A stretch of DNA of 64,000 nucleotides from Frondihabitans peucedani (GTDB lineage: Bacteria; Actinomycetota; Actinomycetes; Actinomycetales; Microbacteriaceae): contig NZ_BAABAU010000001.1 in NCBI RefSeq assembly GCF_039537585.1, positions 62,001 through 126,000 of the forward strand, read 5' to 3'. Position 1 is the first letter of the stretch. Every line of letters begins with the position of its first letter. The position numbers and the translations under genes were made by a program. Positions 43,744 through 52,543 of the stretch are shown here, piece by piece. The notes under the pieces are model-generated. The model saw only the letters and a list, made by a program, of their open reading frames with translations, had not been told where the DNA came from and did no database searches.

Positions 43744-43928
43744 CGCCACGGCACCATGGCGTCGAATGCGCCGGAGGCGAAGGCCGCGATGAAGGCGAGC
43801 GTCGCGGTGAAGCCGATCACCTCGACGACCGTGATCCTGCCGCCGTGGTCGGTGCTGTCTCGGGAGGGATTCGCGCGGGAGAGATTCTCGCGGGTCGGGT
43901 TCTCGTAGGTGGTGCGGCGGGGTCCCAT
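43740..43928 (-). CDS. Small single-helix membrane protein in the surface-polysaccharide operon
   Basis: 62 residues, too short to be noticed easily. It starts at ATG 43928, overlapping the glycosyltransferase stop (ATGA), and its own stop overlaps the acyltransferase start (ATGA). An Asn/Arg/Ser-rich N-terminal half (RENLSRANPSRDS) precedes a single helix (VEVIGFTATLAFIAAFASG). Being locked by overlaps on both sides suggests a fixed-stoichiometry partner bridging glycosyltransferase and acyltransferase. No family recognised. Confidence 0.75.
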   Translation of the reverse strand: MGPRRTTYENPTRENLSRANPSRDSTDHGGRITVVEVIGFTATLAFIAAFASGAFDAMVPWR

Positions 43929-45640
43929 CAGGCGGCCTTCCGATCGGTGCGCTCGGGGGCCACGACGCCGATGAAGCTCGCGAGGAGCGGCAGGGCGAGG
44001 TACGTGTAGCCGAGGAGGAACAGGCCCATGGGCCAGAACTGGTGGAGGCCGAGACGGGCGACGTCGTAGCCGAACGCGCCCCACGACCAGCAGAAGGTGA
44101 TCGCGATCGTGACGATGCCGATGGCGGAGATCTGCCTGGCCAGCGAGTTCCGCCTGCCGACGGCCCCGGTCGGGACCCAGCCGGCCGAGCGCCTGGTCAG
44201 CTTGTGGATGACGGCGAGCGCGTGCGCGAAGCTGTACGCCATCTGCACCCGCATCACCTCGAAGCGCCACTGCGACTTCGACATGCGGGGCAGCAGGACG
44301 ATGTAGACCCAGGCGCCGGCGAGGAACGGCACGAAGTGCGCCGCCCGCACGTCGGCGGCGAAGAACGTGGCCATCAGGATGCCGGGCAGGTGCAGGACGA
44401 ACACGTTGATCGCGGTCGAGACGTAGTAGAGGAACCCCGACCAGAAGCAGAGGCGCTGGCGGAACGTCAGCGGGTGGCGCGACGCCTGACCGCTCGTCAT
44501 GAGGGTGAGCGAGCCGTTGCCCCACCGGTACTGCTGGCTGAGGAACCCGGCGAGGTCGCTCGGGCAGAGGCCCTTCGACACGATGACGGGCACGTAGCGG
44601 AGCGTGAAGCCCTCGCGCGTCAGGCGGATGCCGGTGAAGACGTCCTCGCTGTGCTCGATCTGGACGAAGCCGCCCGCCTTCTCGAGGGCCGACCGGCGGT
44701 AGACGGCGCAGGTGCCCACGCAGATCGGGGCGCCGAGGCGGTCGCGCGACGGCTGCACCCAGCGGTAGAAGAGCTCCTGTGTCGCGCCGGCGGTGCGCTC
44801 GAGCCACGACATCTCGCCGCGGGTCTCGAAGAACTGGGGAGTCTGCAGGATCGCCACCTGCGGGTCGTCGAGGTACGGGACCGTGTGGTCGAGGAAGTCG
44901 GGCCGCGGCACGAAGTCGGCGTCGAAGATGACGATGAAGTCGCCGCTCGTCCGCTCGAACGTGTAGCCGAGGTTGCCGGCCTTCTTCATGTGCCCGCGGT
45001 TGGTCCGCACCTGGTAGTGGAAGCCGAACTCCCGCGCGAGATCCTCGACCTCCGTCTTGTCGGCGTCGTCCATCACCCAGACGTCGAGCCTCCCGGCCCA
45101 GACCATGTGCGACACGTGCGTGAACGTGTTGCGGAGGACGGCGAGGTCCTCGCCGCAGGACGGCAGGTAGACGTCGACGCTCGGGAGGGTCGCAGGATCG
45201 GCGGCCCTGCGCCAATCGGACACGAGCCGGAAGTGCGACTCGGCGCTGTCGCGGCGGCGGTGGAAGCCCGTCACGACCGACAGGAACGAGGCCGCGAGGC
45301 TGATGATGACCACGCCGACGATCCACCACAGCCAGGGCGAGCTGACGGCGAACTGCACCAGGCTGACGGTCGCGAGACCGAAGGCCAGGAGGGTGAGCAC
45401 CTGCACCCAGCGGCGCTGCGGGCCGAGGTACCAGACGAGCTCGGCGTCGGTCGGCGGGGAGACGAGGGCCGGGGCGGTGCTGTCTGCGGGCGCTGCCGGT
45501 TCTGACGAGCCGGCTGCGAGCTCTGTCGAGCCGGCCGGTGCGGCATGGCCGCCGGTCGTCGGAGGCGCGGGGGAGAGCACGGGCGCGACCGGGGCCACGA
45601 CGGAGGAGGGTTCGACGAAGAGGGGCAACGACTGATTCAC
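43928..45640 (-). CDS. Family-2 glycosyltransferase (cellulose/hyaluronan synthase-like)
   Basis: 570 residues from GTG at 45640. Two helices flank residues about 90-130; the catalytic domain has DVYLPSCGED, VWVMDDADK, the DxD-type FDADFVP, HSEDVFTGIR and QQYRWGNGS (Q-x-x-R-W), as in processive GT2 synthases. Four to five C-terminal helices form the polymer channel. It makes and exports an unknown glycan. The overlaps with the two following genes show a single operon. Confidence 0.93.
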   Translation of the reverse strand: MNQSLPLFVEPSSVVAPVAPVLSPAPPTTGGHAAPAGSTELAAGSSEPAAPADSTAPALVSPPTDAELVWYLGPQRRWVQVLTLLAFGLATVSLVQFAVSSPWLWWIVGVVIISLAASFLSVVTGFHRRRDSAESHFRLVSDWRRAADPATLPSVDVYLPSCGEDLAVLRNTFTHVSHMVWAGRLDVWVMDDADKTEVEDLAREFGFHYQVRTNRGHMKKAGNLGYTFERTSGDFIVIFDADFVPRPDFLDHTVPYLDDPQVAILQTPQFFETRGEMSWLERTAGATQELFYRWVQPSRDRLGAPICVGTCAVYRRSALEKAGGFVQIEHSEDVFTGIRLTREGFTLRYVPVIVSKGLCPSDLAGFLSQQYRWGNGSLTLMTSGQASRHPLTFRQRLCFWSGFLYYVSTAINVFVLHLPGILMATFFAADVRAAHFVPFLAGAWVYIVLLPRMSKSQWRFEVMRVQMAYSFAHALAVIHKLTRRSAGWVPTGAVGRRNSLARQISAIGIVTIAITFCWSWGAFGYDVARLGLHQFWPMGLFLLGYTYLALPLLASFIGVVAPERTDRKAA

Positions 45641-45781
45641 GGGGGTTGTCCAATGTGGGAGGGAAGCGTGGGGCGACGGGATGGTCGGGCCCGTCGGGGC
45701 GGTGATCGCGGCCTCCGAGGTGGGATCGGAGAGATCGGAAGTTCGGGCTTCCGAGGTGGTGGGCCGGGTGGTGTGGCCCTC

Positions 45782-45811
45782 AATGTAGGGTCACGCTCCC
45801 GCTCGGGTCAA
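45782..45811 (-). promoter_or_regulatory. Putative sigma-70-type promoter of the glycosyltransferase operon
   Basis: On the minus strand TTGACC (-35, complement of 45806-45811) and TACATT (-10, complement of 45782-45787) are 18 bases apart, in a region of lower GC. The implied transcript would have a leader of about 135 bases before the GTG at 45640. The rest of the gap (45641-45995, 355 bases) contains an A-rich patch near 45828-45840 but no gene I can support. Confidence 0.45.
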
Positions 45812-45995
45812 CGCCCCCGGGGTAAAAGAAATGAAAAGTTCTCGCGTGTGTTGCCGGTGTGTTACGGCCGCTCGACCAGTCGGTTAAGAGGGCGTGAAAA
45901 GGGCGGCCTCCGGCGCAGGATGGCGTACCGTGCTGGCCGCGCTGCGCTGCCCCGGGCAGGTGCGGGAGGGCCGCGTCACTCCGCGGCGGGCCTCG

Positions 45996-46595
45996 TCAGT
46001 CCGCGTCGGGCCAGCGGGGGTCGTCCCAGATGCGCTCGGTCTCGAGCAGCTCGGACCTGTCGGCGAGGTAGAGGTCGAGCCGCCGGCGCTCGGAGCGGGT
46101 GGTGCCCCAGCGGATGAAGAAGTGCTCGCCGTCGAAGGACACCGGGTCGGAGTCGGCGGTGAGGTGCTCGCGATCCTGCGGGATCTCGACGTGCCCGTAG
46201 TTGACGACGTCGCCGTCGACGAAGTGCCCGCGGCTCGCCGCACGGCGGTCGGCGCGCCGCTGCTCGACCGACGCGGAGAGGTTCTGCGGCCACCCGGTCT
46301 CGGTGGCGCGGGTGATCTTCCCGACTCGGAAGAGCCGCCCCTCCGTGTCGAGCAGGATCACGCCCAACCGGTAGGCGCGACCGGTCGGCTGCATCGACGT
46401 CTGGGTCTTGAACGGGCCGATGCCCCGGGGGTCCTTGACGACGGCGAGGGCCTCGTCGCGGGCCCCGACCGACTCCAGGTGGGCCACGGTGGCCGCGAGG
46501 AGGGCGTGCAGCGCTGCTGCCGGGTCGGCAGCCGCCGGGTCGGCTGCTCCCGGATCGGCTGCCGTCGGGTCGGCTGCCGTCGGTTCGTCGGTCAC
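45996..46595 (-). CDS. Conserved-type hypothetical protein with N-terminal Ala/Asp repeat
   Basis: 199 residues from GTG at 46595. The first about 25 residues are a low-complexity tract of AADP-type repeats. The rest is soluble and beta-rich, with GRAYRLGVILLDTEGRLFRV, GHFVDGDVVNYGHVEIP and FDGEHFFIRWG. I do not recognise a named family. It begins 17 bases after the stop of the patatin gene on the same strand, so it is likely co-transcribed with it. Confidence 0.75.
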   Translation of the reverse strand: MTDEPTAADPTAADPGAADPAAADPAAALHALLAATVAHLESVGARDEALAVVKDPRGIGPFKTQTSMQPTGRAYRLGVILLDTEGRLFRVGKITRATETGWPQNLSASVEQRRADRRAASRGHFVDGDVVNYGHVEIPQDREHLTADSDPVSFDGEHFFIRWGTTRSERRRLDLYLADRSELLETERIWDDPRWPDAD

Positions 46596-46611
46596 GGCCG
46601 CGCCTCGGGCG

Positions 46612-47556
46612 TCAGGCCCAGAACGCGCGGACGGCGTCGACCGCAGCCGCCGCCTGAGCGCGACCGGCCCGAGCCGATGGGACCCGCGCCGCGTCGGCGA
46701 GCGAGTTCGCACCGAACGCCGAGATGCTCGCCTCGTCGGCACCGACCACCATCACCTGCGCGGGCGGCGCGGCCTCGCTGCCGGAGCGAAGGCTCGCGAC
46801 CGCGGCGTCGAGCTGCGGGCCCATCGGACTGGCCGGGTCTTCGGGGCCGCACGAGAGCACGAGCACCCGGTCGTAGCCGGCGGCGACGTCGGCGTTGGTC
46901 GCCGAGCGCACCCCGCCGTCGACGTACGGGCTGCCGTCGATCTCGACGGGCGGGAACACGAGCGGCACCGAGCAGCTCGCGGCGACCGCGCGGAACAGCT
47001 CCACGCCGCTCGCGCTCTCGAGCACCCGGAACTCGCCGGTCTCTGCCTCCACGACGCAGACGCCCAGAGGCTTCTCGGGCCAGCCGTACTGCGCTGGGAA
47101 CTGCGCCCCCAGCTGGCCGAGCAGAGGCGACTCGGCGCCCTGCGCGAACTGGACGGCTGCGCGGCCGAGGCGGGCCCGTGCATCCTGCGCGCTCTGGGCA
47201 CCGGCGAGGATCGTCTGGAGCTGCGCGCCGAACGCGGCCATGTCGAACACGGGCGCGCCCTCGTCGTCGCCGAACACGTCGGCCTCGCCGCCCAGCTGCT
47301 GGTCGTAGACGGCTCCGACCTGGCCGAAGCGCAGGATGCTGCCGGCCACCGAGCCGGCGGACGTCCCGATCACGAGATCGGCCGCGTCGACATCGACCCC
47401 GCGCTCGAGGAGCTCGGCGAGGACGCCGAGGTGCCAGGCGATCCCGGCGACGCCGCCGCCCCCGAGGACGAGGGCGCGACGTGTGGTCTCGCCGGAGGTG
47501 GTGTCGGCGGCGGTGACGTGGTCTGCGGGGGTGTTCTGAGGGGCGTCGGAGCTCAT
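46612..47556 (-). CDS. Patatin-like phospholipase
   Basis: 314 residues. The patatin signature is complete: oxyanion loop GGGGVAGIAWHLGVL, nucleophile elbow GTSAGS and the catalytic Asp in YVDGGVRSATNAD. It has no signal peptide. Patatin-like enzymes cleave acyl chains from lipids or related esters; substrate unknown. The protein starts with a Thr/Ala-rich tail of about 25 residues. It is divergent from the lipoprotein gene. Confidence 0.94.
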   Translation of the reverse strand: MSSDAPQNTPADHVTAADTTSGETTRRALVLGGGGVAGIAWHLGVLAELLERGVDVDAADLVIGTSAGSVAGSILRFGQVGAVYDQQLGGEADVFGDDEGAPVFDMAAFGAQLQTILAGAQSAQDARARLGRAAVQFAQGAESPLLGQLGAQFPAQYGWPEKPLGVCVVEAETGEFRVLESASGVELFRAVAASCSVPLVFPPVEIDGSPYVDGGVRSATNADVAAGYDRVLVLSCGPEDPASPMGPQLDAAVASLRSGSEAAPPAQVMVVGADEASISAFGANSLADAARVPSARAGRAQAAAAVDAVRAFWA

Positions 47557-47650
47557 GGAACGAGCCTATTCGCGGCCTCCCGTGGTTAGAGTGAATGCCG
47601 GGGGATGGGATCTCGTGTCTCCCGAGCCATCGAGTCTGAGAGACGCCACC

Positions 47651-48163
47651 ATGAAGAAGACCCTCCTCCCGACCGCAGCGCTCGCCATCGCGCTGATCGC
47701 CTCCGCCGCCGGCTGCACGAGTGTCGGGCCGTCCGCCGGATCGTCGTCCGCGTCCGCCGATTCGTCGTCCCCCGCCTCTGGATCGGGCTCGTCGTCTGCC
47801 GCACCCGCCGCGGGTGCCTCGGGCGCCTCGTCGCAGACCAAGTCGCAGGCGTGCACGATCCTGGCGACCTCGATGCAGGACCTCTCCAGCAAGATGACGT
47901 CGTCGTACGCGAAGTTCGCCAGCAACCCGAAGGCTGCTGTCGCGGCGATCCAGGAGCTGTCCGACACCTTCGACGCCAACGTGCAGAAGGTCACCGACCC
48001 GGGCGCGCTCGCGGTCGCGACCACGGCGAACGCCGACCTCAAGACCTTCGTCGCCGACACGAAGGCCGCGATCGCCGACCCCGCGAGCGGCGCCGCGAAG
48101 GTGCAGAAGGACGCAGCGCTCATCCAGGCCGACTTCACGAAGGTCGGCAGGTACTGCGGCTAG
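47651..48163 (+). CDS. Putative lipoprotein of unknown function
   Basis: 170 residues with a signal peptide (MKKTLLPTAALAIALIASAAG) ending in a lipobox IASAAGC, so the mature protein would be lipidated at Cys22. A Ser/Ala-rich linker of about 45 residues precedes a helical domain (ACTILATSMQDLSSKMTSSY) with one Cys near each end, which may form a disulfide. Function is unknown. Confidence 0.85.
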   Translation: MKKTLLPTAALAIALIASAAGCTSVGPSAGSSSASADSSSPASGSGSSSAAPAAGASGASSQTKSQACTILATSMQDLSSKMTSSYAKFASNPKAAVAAIQELSDTFDANVQKVTDPGALAVATTANADLKTFVADTKAAIADPASGAAKVQKDAALIQADFTKVGRYCG

Positions 48164-48288
48164 GGGCTCACAGCTCCCCGCCCCCGGCTACCGGCGGGCT
48201 CCTCCCCAGGTGAGGAGACCCGTGATCCTGTCCACAGGCCGCGCCGCCTGACGAGCGGCCGGCGGCGGCGGTCGGGCATCGTCCAGGG

Positions 48289-48498
48289 ATGCACCTCGAC
48301 CTCCTGAAGACCTCCGACCTCGCCGCCGCCGACCTCGACGAGGCGCGGTACCGGCGCGAGCGCTCATCCGGAACCCTCCACCGGCTCCGCAGAGGCCGCT
48401 ACCTGTCCAGCGACACCTGGGCGGCTCTCGACGCCCGGACCCGGCACCGCGCAGCAGCAGCCTCGGCCGGCGCTACGCCTTCGCGGCCTCCGGCGTGA
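48289..48498 (+). pseudogene. 5' fragment of an AbiEi-type antitoxin-like/DUF559-type gene
   Basis: A 69-codon frame begins with MHLDLLKTSDLAAADLDEAR and continues TLHRLRRGRYLSS and ALDARTRHRAAA, the N-terminal winged-helix start of a common actinobacterial protein of the AbiEi-antitoxin-domain type (usually about 300 residues with a C-terminal nuclease-like domain). It breaks off near residue 60 and then reads through the opposite strand of the next gene's 3' end. It is a remnant after deletion and is probably non-functional. Confidence 0.6.
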
Positions 48499-50065
48499 AC
48501 GTCGTCACGAGCTCGCGCTTCAGCACCTTGCCGCTCGCGCCGATCGGCAGCGCCTCCACGACGTGCACGACGCGCGGGTACTTGTAGGCGGCCAGGTGCT
48601 CCCTCGTGAACGCGACCACCGCGGCGCAGTCGATGCTCTCGCCGGCCCGGACGATGACCGCGGCGTGCACCTCCTGGCCGTGCACGTCGTCGGCGACACC
48701 GAACACGGCGGCGTTCTGCACACCGGGGTGGCGCATGATGACGTCCTCGACCTCGCTCGGGTACACGTTGTAGCCGTTCCGCACGATCATGTCCTTCTTG
48801 CGGTCGACGATCGTGACGACCCCGTCGTCGCCCTTGTGCCCGAGGTCGCCGGTGTGGAACCAGCCGTCGACCATGCAGGCGTCGGTCGCCTCGGGGTTGC
48901 CGAGGTACCCCTTCATGAGGTTGTGCCCGCGCACGACGATCTCGCCGAGCTCGCCGTGGGGGAGGAACTCCACGTGGTCCTCGATGTCGGGCTCGACGAT
49001 CTCGACGTCGACACCCCAGATCGGCTTGCCGATCGTGCCGGGGCGCGGGTTGTCGAGCTCGTTGACGGTGGCGACGGGCGACGTCTCGGTCAGGCCGTAG
49101 CCCTCCTGGACGACGGCGCCGAAGGTCTCCTGGAACCGCTCGAGCACGGCGACCGGCAGAGCCGAGCCGCCCGAGACGGCGTACCGGAGCGGCGGGCGGG
49201 CGTCAGTGCCGGCTGCTGCGGCGAGGAGCCCGATGTACATCGTCGGCACCGCCGTGAAGATCGTCGTGCCGGTGGCGACCATGAGCTCCAGGGCCTCGGC
49301 CGGGTCGAACTTCGGCAGCAGCACGATCGACGCTCCGCGCCGGAACACCGTGTTCAGCACCGACGTCTGCCCGAACGCGTGGAAGAACGGCAGGCCCCCG
49401 AAGACGACGTCGTCCTTCCTCATGTCCGTGCAGTCGAGGAGCTCGGCGCTCACCTGCTCGACCATCGCCAGGTGCGAGCCGACCGCGCCCTTCGGGTGAC
49501 CGGTCGTGCCGGAGGTGTAGAGGATGGTCGCAGCGGCCAGCGGGTTGACCGACTCGTAGCGCTCGATCGGCGCGGCTGCGGCAGCCTCGACCTCGAGGCG
49601 TCCGATCGGGACGGGCGTCTCGGCATCCTGCGGGAGGAGGACCGACACGACCGGCACCCCGGCTCGCATCGCGGCCGGGATCGCCTCGCCGAGCTGCGGC
49701 GCAGCGACGATCGCCAGCCTCGCACCGGAGTCGCGCAGCACGTACTCGATCTCCTCGGCCTTGAAGAGCAGGTGGATCGGCACGACGATCGCCCCGAGCG
49801 ACAGGACGGCGTAGTAGGCGCGGCAGAAGTCCGGCACATTCGGGATGATCAGGGCGACCCGGTCGCCGCGTCCGATGCCGCGGGCGCGGAGGGCCCCGGC
49901 GTAGGCGCGCGTCTCGTCCCAGAGTCGGCCGTAGGTGGTGGTCTGCCCGCGGAAGTGGAGCGCGGGCCGGTCGCGGTGCCGGGTCGCGCTCTCCGACAGG
50001 ATCGCGGCGATCGACATCGTCCCGAGTCCGGGCCCGTCGAGCAGCTCTTGAGTGGTGAACGTCAT
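48473..50065 (-). CDS. Acyl-CoA synthetase (AMP-dependent, FadD-like)
   Basis: 530 residues from ATG at 50065 after AAAGGA. The AMP-binding signature YTSGTTGHPKGA, the TE motif YGLTETSP, GWFHTGDLG, and DRKKDMIVRNGYNVYPSEVE are present; the catalytic Lys is in GASGKVLKREL near the C-terminus. It activates a carboxylic acid to its CoA thioester with ATP, the entry step of the degradation cluster encoded around it. It is last of a minus-strand trio (tetR, thioesterase, ligase). Confidence 0.94.
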   Translation of the reverse strand: MTFTTQELLDGPGLGTMSIAAILSESATRHRDRPALHFRGQTTTYGRLWDETRAYAGALRARGIGRGDRVALIIPNVPDFCRAYYAVLSLGAIVVPIHLLFKAEEIEYVLRDSGARLAIVAAPQLGEAIPAAMRAGVPVVSVLLPQDAETPVPIGRLEVEAAAAAPIERYESVNPLAAATILYTSGTTGHPKGAVGSHLAMVEQVSAELLDCTDMRKDDVVFGGLPFFHAFGQTSVLNTVFRRGASIVLLPKFDPAEALELMVATGTTIFTAVPTMYIGLLAAAAGTDARPPLRYAVSGGSALPVAVLERFQETFGAVVQEGYGLTETSPVATVNELDNPRPGTIGKPIWGVDVEIVEPDIEDHVEFLPHGELGEIVVRGHNLMKGYLGNPEATDACMVDGWFHTGDLGHKGDDGVVTIVDRKKDMIVRNGYNVYPSEVEDVIMRHPGVQNAAVFGVADDVHGQEVHAAVIVRAGESIDCAAVVAFTREHLAAYKYPRVVHVVEALPIGASGKVLKRELVTTFTPEAAKA

Positions 50066-50122
50066 TGTTCTGGTCCTTTCATCGACGCCTGTGAAGTGGT
50101 GAGGGCTGGTGGGTCCGGCGGC

Positions 50123-50596
50123 TCAGGCGCTGTGCCGGACGGCCGGTGCCGGACGAGAAGGGGAGTCGTCGTCGGCGATCACGAAGGAGGCCTCGAGCAC
50201 GCGCCGGATGCTGTCCGGCACGGGGGTCGGCCTCTGCCCCTCGCGCCCGACGAAGACCGTCACGAACTCGCCCTCGGCGAGCTCCGAGTCGTCTGCCGCG
50301 CGCAGGATCCGGGGACGCCACGTCACGCTCGACCGCCCGATCCTGCCGATGCGCAACTCGACGACGATCTGCTCGGGGAACGCCGCCGACGCGATGAACC
50401 GGCATGACGACGCCACGCAGAAGCCGATCACGTCGTCGGTCAGCGGGCGGAAACCGGCCTCCTCGATCAGGAACGTGTTGATGACGGTGTCCATCGCGGC
50501 GTAGTACACGGTGTTGTTGACGTGGCCGTAGAGGTCGTTGTCGTTCCACCGGGTCGGCACGGGACGGCGGTAGGGGGCGGGGGAGGCGTCGGTCAT
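50123..50596 (-). CDS. 4-hydroxybenzoyl-CoA-type (hotdog) thioesterase
   Basis: 157 residues from ATG at 50596, which overlaps the tetR stop (ATGA). The hotdog-fold pattern VPTRWNDNDLYGHVNNTVYYAAMDT contains the usual catalytic Asp/His region of 4HBT proteins. It probably releases CoA from a pathway intermediate or protects the CoA pool. Tight coupling to the regulator gene supports shared control. Confidence 0.9.
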   Translation of the reverse strand: MTDASPAPYRRPVPTRWNDNDLYGHVNNTVYYAAMDTVINTFLIEEAGFRPLTDDVIGFCVASSCRFIASAAFPEQIVVELRIGRIGRSSVTWRPRILRAADDSELAEGEFVTVFVGREGQRPTPVPDSIRRVLEASFVIADDDSPSRPAPAVRHSA

Positions 50597-51234
50597 GAAT
50601 CCCTCAGGACGTAGTGGAAGGCGGCGCGGGCGCGCTCGGCGCTGGGGCGCTCGCCGGTGATGAGGTCGGCGTAGGTGAACGACTCGGAGATGCGGACGAG
50701 GAGGTAGGCGAGATCGTGGACGGAGAGCTCGAACGTCATCCTGCCGGCGTCCTGCTCGGCTGCGAGCATGGCCTCGACGACGGCGATGTACCGCTGCTGG
50801 ACCTGGCTGTCCTTCGTGGTCAGCACTCGGAGGGCTCGGGCGGGCTCCTTCTTGAGGAAGCCCTGGAAGTACGGCGCCGCGATCAGTGTGGCCACGAAGT
50901 CGCCGAGCACCCGGGTGATGCGGGCGCCGCCGACCTCGGTGGTGGAGCGCTCGATGCGGGTCAGCGTCGGCTCGGCGAGCGACCAGAGCACCTCGCTGAT
51001 CAGGGCGTCGCGGTTGCCGAGCCACCGGAAGAGGGAGGTGCGGTCGACGTGCAGCTGCGCGGCCAGGATGTTCATGTCGACGCGCTCGCCGGCGAGGAAC
51101 GTGCGCCGCGCCAGGACGAACGAGCGGACCGTGTCGGCGTGCTGGCCGGAGGCGAGACGCCTCGACAGCTCCGACGGGACCCGGTCGACGGCGACGCTCG
51201 CCCAGGCGACAGGGGCCTCGGTCTGCGTCGACAT
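50593..51234 (-). CDS. TetR family regulator, QsdR-like, of the acyl-CoA degradation cluster
   Basis: 213 residues. The helix-turn-helix (MNILAAQLHVDRTSLFRWLG) is at about 54-73 and the C-terminal part (YFQGFLKKEPARALRVLTTK) resembles the ligand domain of QsdR-type TetR proteins. It is the first gene of the minus-strand trio and faces the five-gene oxidation operon; the palindrome in the shared 103-base gap is a likely operator. An acyl-CoA or related ligand is a reasonable inducer, which is inference. Confidence 0.92.
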   Translation of the reverse strand: MSTQTEAPVAWASVAVDRVPSELSRRLASGQHADTVRSFVLARRTFLAGERVDMNILAAQLHVDRTSLFRWLGNRDALISEVLWSLAEPTLTRIERSTTEVGGARITRVLGDFVATLIAAPYFQGFLKKEPARALRVLTTKDSQVQQRYIAVVEAMLAAEQDAGRMTFELSVHDLAYLLVRISESFTYADLITGERPSAERARAAFHYVLRDS

Positions 51235-51265
51235 GCGAGCACTCTAGGCGCTTCCTCCGAGTTCG

Positions 51266-51289
51266 TGCAACATTCTGCCGAATGATGCA
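51266..51289. promoter_or_regulatory. Putative TetR operator between tetR and the oxidation operon
   Basis: TGCAACATTC (51266-51275) and GAATGATGCA (51280-51289) form a 10-base inverted repeat with one mismatch and a 4-base centre TGCC. It is AT-richer than the flanks and sits 32 bases upstream of tetR's ATG and 48 bases before the acyl-CoA dehydrogenase ATG, the expected place for control of both directions. Confidence 0.65.
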
Positions 51290-51337
51290 AGATGGTCTCA
51301 ATCGGTTGTCACACGTCGATCAATGGAGCTCAACACC

Positions 51338-52543
51338 ATGACCACAGTCACGCCCACCGGTACCGCCACGCAGTACCTCTCAAGCGACTTCTACTTCGCG
51401 CAAGACGCCCTGACGCCGCGCGAGAACGACTCGATCCACGAGTTGCGCGCCTACCTCGATGCCGAGGTGACGCCGATCATGGACGACTACTGGGAGCGCG
51501 CGGAGTTCCCGATGCACGTCATCAAGCCCCTCGCCGACATCGGCGCGTACGGCGCCCTCTGGGAGGAGTCCCGGCAGTTCGAGAACTCGGCCAAGTACCG
51601 CGGCTGGGCAGCGCTCGAGTCGGGGCGGGCCGACGCGTCTGTGTCGACCTTCATCGGGGTGACCTCCGGCCTCGCCATGGGCTCCATCGGCGTCGGCGGC
51701 AGCCCGGAGCAGCGGGCCGAGTGGCTGCCGCGCCTCGGCACCGGCGAGATCGTCGGCGCGTTCGGGCTGACCGAGCCGCTGTCGGGCTCCGACTCCGCGC
51801 GGGGCCTCCGCACCACGGCCACCCGCAAGGGCGACTCGTGGGTGCTGAACGGCTCCAAGCGCTGGATCGGCAACGCGACCTTCGCCGACGTCATCGTCAT
51901 CTGGGCGCGTGACACCGACGACAACCAGGTCAAGGGCTTCCTCGTCACGAGCGACACCCCCGGCTTCGTCGCGACGAAGATCGAGCGGAAGCAGTCGCTC
52001 CGCTCGGTCCAGAACGCCGACATCACCCTCACCGACGTCGTCGTCCCGGAGGAGCGTCGCCTTCAGCGGGTCAACTCGTTCCGCGAGACCGCCGAGGTCC
52101 TGCTCCTCACCCGCGCCGACGTCGCCTGGCAGGCCATCGGCAACGCGATCGGCGCCTACGAGGCAGCCGTCGCCTACGTGAAGGAGCGCGAGCAGTTCGG
52201 CAGGAAGCTGTCGTCCTTCCAGCTCGTGCAAGACCTCCTCTCGCGCTGCCTGGCCAACATCTCGTCGTCGATCGCGCTCTGCATGCAGACGTCCGACCTC
52301 CTCGACAAGGGCCGTCAGACCGACGCGCACGCATCGATGGCCAAGTCGTTCGCGACCTCCCGGATGCGCGAGACGGTCGCCTGGTGCCGCGAGGTCATGG
52401 GCGGCAACGGCATCATCCTCGACTACGGCGTCGCCCGCCGCTTCGCCGACGCCGAGGCGATCTACTCGTTCGAGGGCACCCGCGAGATGAACTCCCTGAT
52501 CGTGGGCCGCGCCATCACCGGCACCTCGGCGTTCGTGTCGTGA
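51338..52543 (+). CDS. Acyl-CoA dehydrogenase (glutaryl-CoA-type)
   Basis: 401 residues from ATG at 51338, preceded by GGAG; the upstream ATG at 51323 has no ribosome-binding site. FAD-binding and substrate motifs include GAFGLTEPLSGSDS, NGSKRWIGN and REQFGRKLSSFQLVQD. The putative catalytic Glu lies in YSFEGTREMNSL, as in glutaryl-CoA and related dehydrogenases. It introduces the double bond in the first oxidation step of the cluster. Its stop overlaps the thiolase start by GTGA. Confidence 0.94.
   Translation: MTTVTPTGTATQYLSSDFYFAQDALTPRENDSIHELRAYLDAEVTPIMDDYWERAEFPMHVIKPLADIGAYGALWEESRQFENSAKYRGWAALESGRADASVSTFIGVTSGLAMGSIGVGGSPEQRAEWLPRLGTGEIVGAFGLTEPLSGSDSARGLRTTATRKGDSWVLNGSKRWIGNATFADVIVIWARDTDDNQVKGFLVTSDTPGFVATKIERKQSLRSVQNADITLTDVVVPEERRLQRVNSFRETAEVLLLTRADVAWQAIGNAIGAYEAAVAYVKEREQFGRKLSSFQLVQDLLSRCLANISSSIALCMQTSDLLDKGRQTDAHASMAKSFATSRMRETVAWCREVMGGNGIILDYGVARRFADAEAIYSFEGTREMNSLIVGRAITGTSAFVS

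Noticed and set aside
45894..47516. A 540-codon plus-strand frame over the patatin region
   Set aside because: Arg/Pro/Ser-rich translation, no motif, fully antisense to the patatin and its neighbour.
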